Source: Alcanivorax sp.
GTDB lineage: Bacteria; Pseudomonadota; Gammaproteobacteria; Pseudomonadales; Alcanivoracaceae
Assembly: GCA_007135015.1 (NCBI GenBank)
Contig: SLJS01000330.1
Coordinates: 1-5,230 of the forward strand
Length of the DNA: 5,230 nucleotides
Direction of reading: 5' to 3'
Part shown: in pieces, positions 5,112-5,230 of the stretch
How positions within the stretch are numbered: the first letter of the stretch is position 1
Layout of the letters: each line of letters opens with the position of its first letter
Program-made: the position numbers and the translations under genes
Notes under the pieces: model-generated
Seen by the model: the letters and a program-made list of their open reading frames with translations, nothing else
Told to the model about the DNA's origin: nothing
Database searches by the model: none

Positions 5112-5230
5112 GTGGCAAAGGCAAAATTTGAACGCACGAAACCGCATGTGAACGTGGGCACCATTGGTCACGTGGACCATGGCAAGACGACGCTGACGGC
5201 GGCGCTGACGCGCGTGTGCGCGGAGACGTG
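5112..5230 (+). CDS. tuf: Translation elongation factor Tu (5' part, runs off the window)
   Basis: EF-Tu is the GTPase that delivers aminoacyl-tRNAs to the ribosomal A site. The visible 39 codons read MAKAKFERTKPHV at the start, then the G1/P-loop GHVDHGKT (residues 19-26) and LTAALTRVCAET, matching the universal EF-Tu N-terminus. The start codon is GTG, with a strong GAGGGG ribosome site at 5099-5104, seven bases upstream. The remaining roughly 350 residues lie beyond the window. Its position after four tRNA genes identifies it with the tufB copy of E. coli; whether a second tuf exists cannot be seen here. It is likely cotranscribed with the tRNAs, with modulation by the leader hairpins. Confidence 0.97.
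   Translation, partial: MAKAKFERTKPHVNVGTIGHVDHGKTTLTAALTRVCAET

Overview
The window is a compact, housekeeping-type piece of a GC-rich gammaproteobacterial chromosome, with all genes on the + strand. The taxonomic call rests on gene order. birA, a type III pantothenate kinase gene, a membrane-anchored SPOR protein gene, then tRNA-Thr(TGT), tRNA-Tyr(GTA), tRNA-Gly(TCC), tRNA-Thr(GGT) and tuf form the Pseudomonas-like version of the classic E. coli birA/coaA-thrU-tyrU-glyT-thrT-tufB neighbourhood. The GC-rich third positions and many acidic residues would suit a marine or halophilic lineage, but genus and family cannot be fixed from this sequence.

Layout. Bases 106-1803 encode a long-chain acyl-CoA synthetase of the FAA1/COG1022 type. 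It is followed without a gap (TAGTG junction) by birA (1803-2789), then by coaX (2786-3529, ATGA overlap) and a SPOR-domain inner-membrane protein (3538-4206). These four genes look like one translationally coupled operon. Three of them touch CoA and acyl-CoA metabolism: CoaX starts CoA synthesis, the ligase consumes CoA, and BirA activates biotin enzymes such as acetyl-CoA carboxylase.

Bases 4225-4253 carry a stable-RNA-type promoter that drives the tRNA array (4266-4957). A second candidate promoter, with a perfect TTGACA -35 box, lies in front of tRNA-Tyr. All four tRNAs have encoded CCA ends and clean cloverleaf pairing. The tuf gene starts with GTG at 5112 and runs out of the window after 39 complete codons. 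Its leader contains a strong hairpin followed by five T's that resembles an intrinsic terminator or attenuator.

The most unusual element is the long tRNA-Tyr/tRNA-Gly spacer (4508-4740). Bases 4514-4684 are tiled almost end to end by seven hairpins, and an eighth lies at 4705-4724. An 18-base stretch in it is the reverse complement, with one mismatch, of the T-arm/acceptor end of the adjacent tRNA-Tyr. It could be a structured RNA, a palindromic dispersed repeat, or a tRNA-derived relic. No CRISPR array, insertion sequence, transposase or defence gene is visible, so the window otherwise looks like ordinary core genome.
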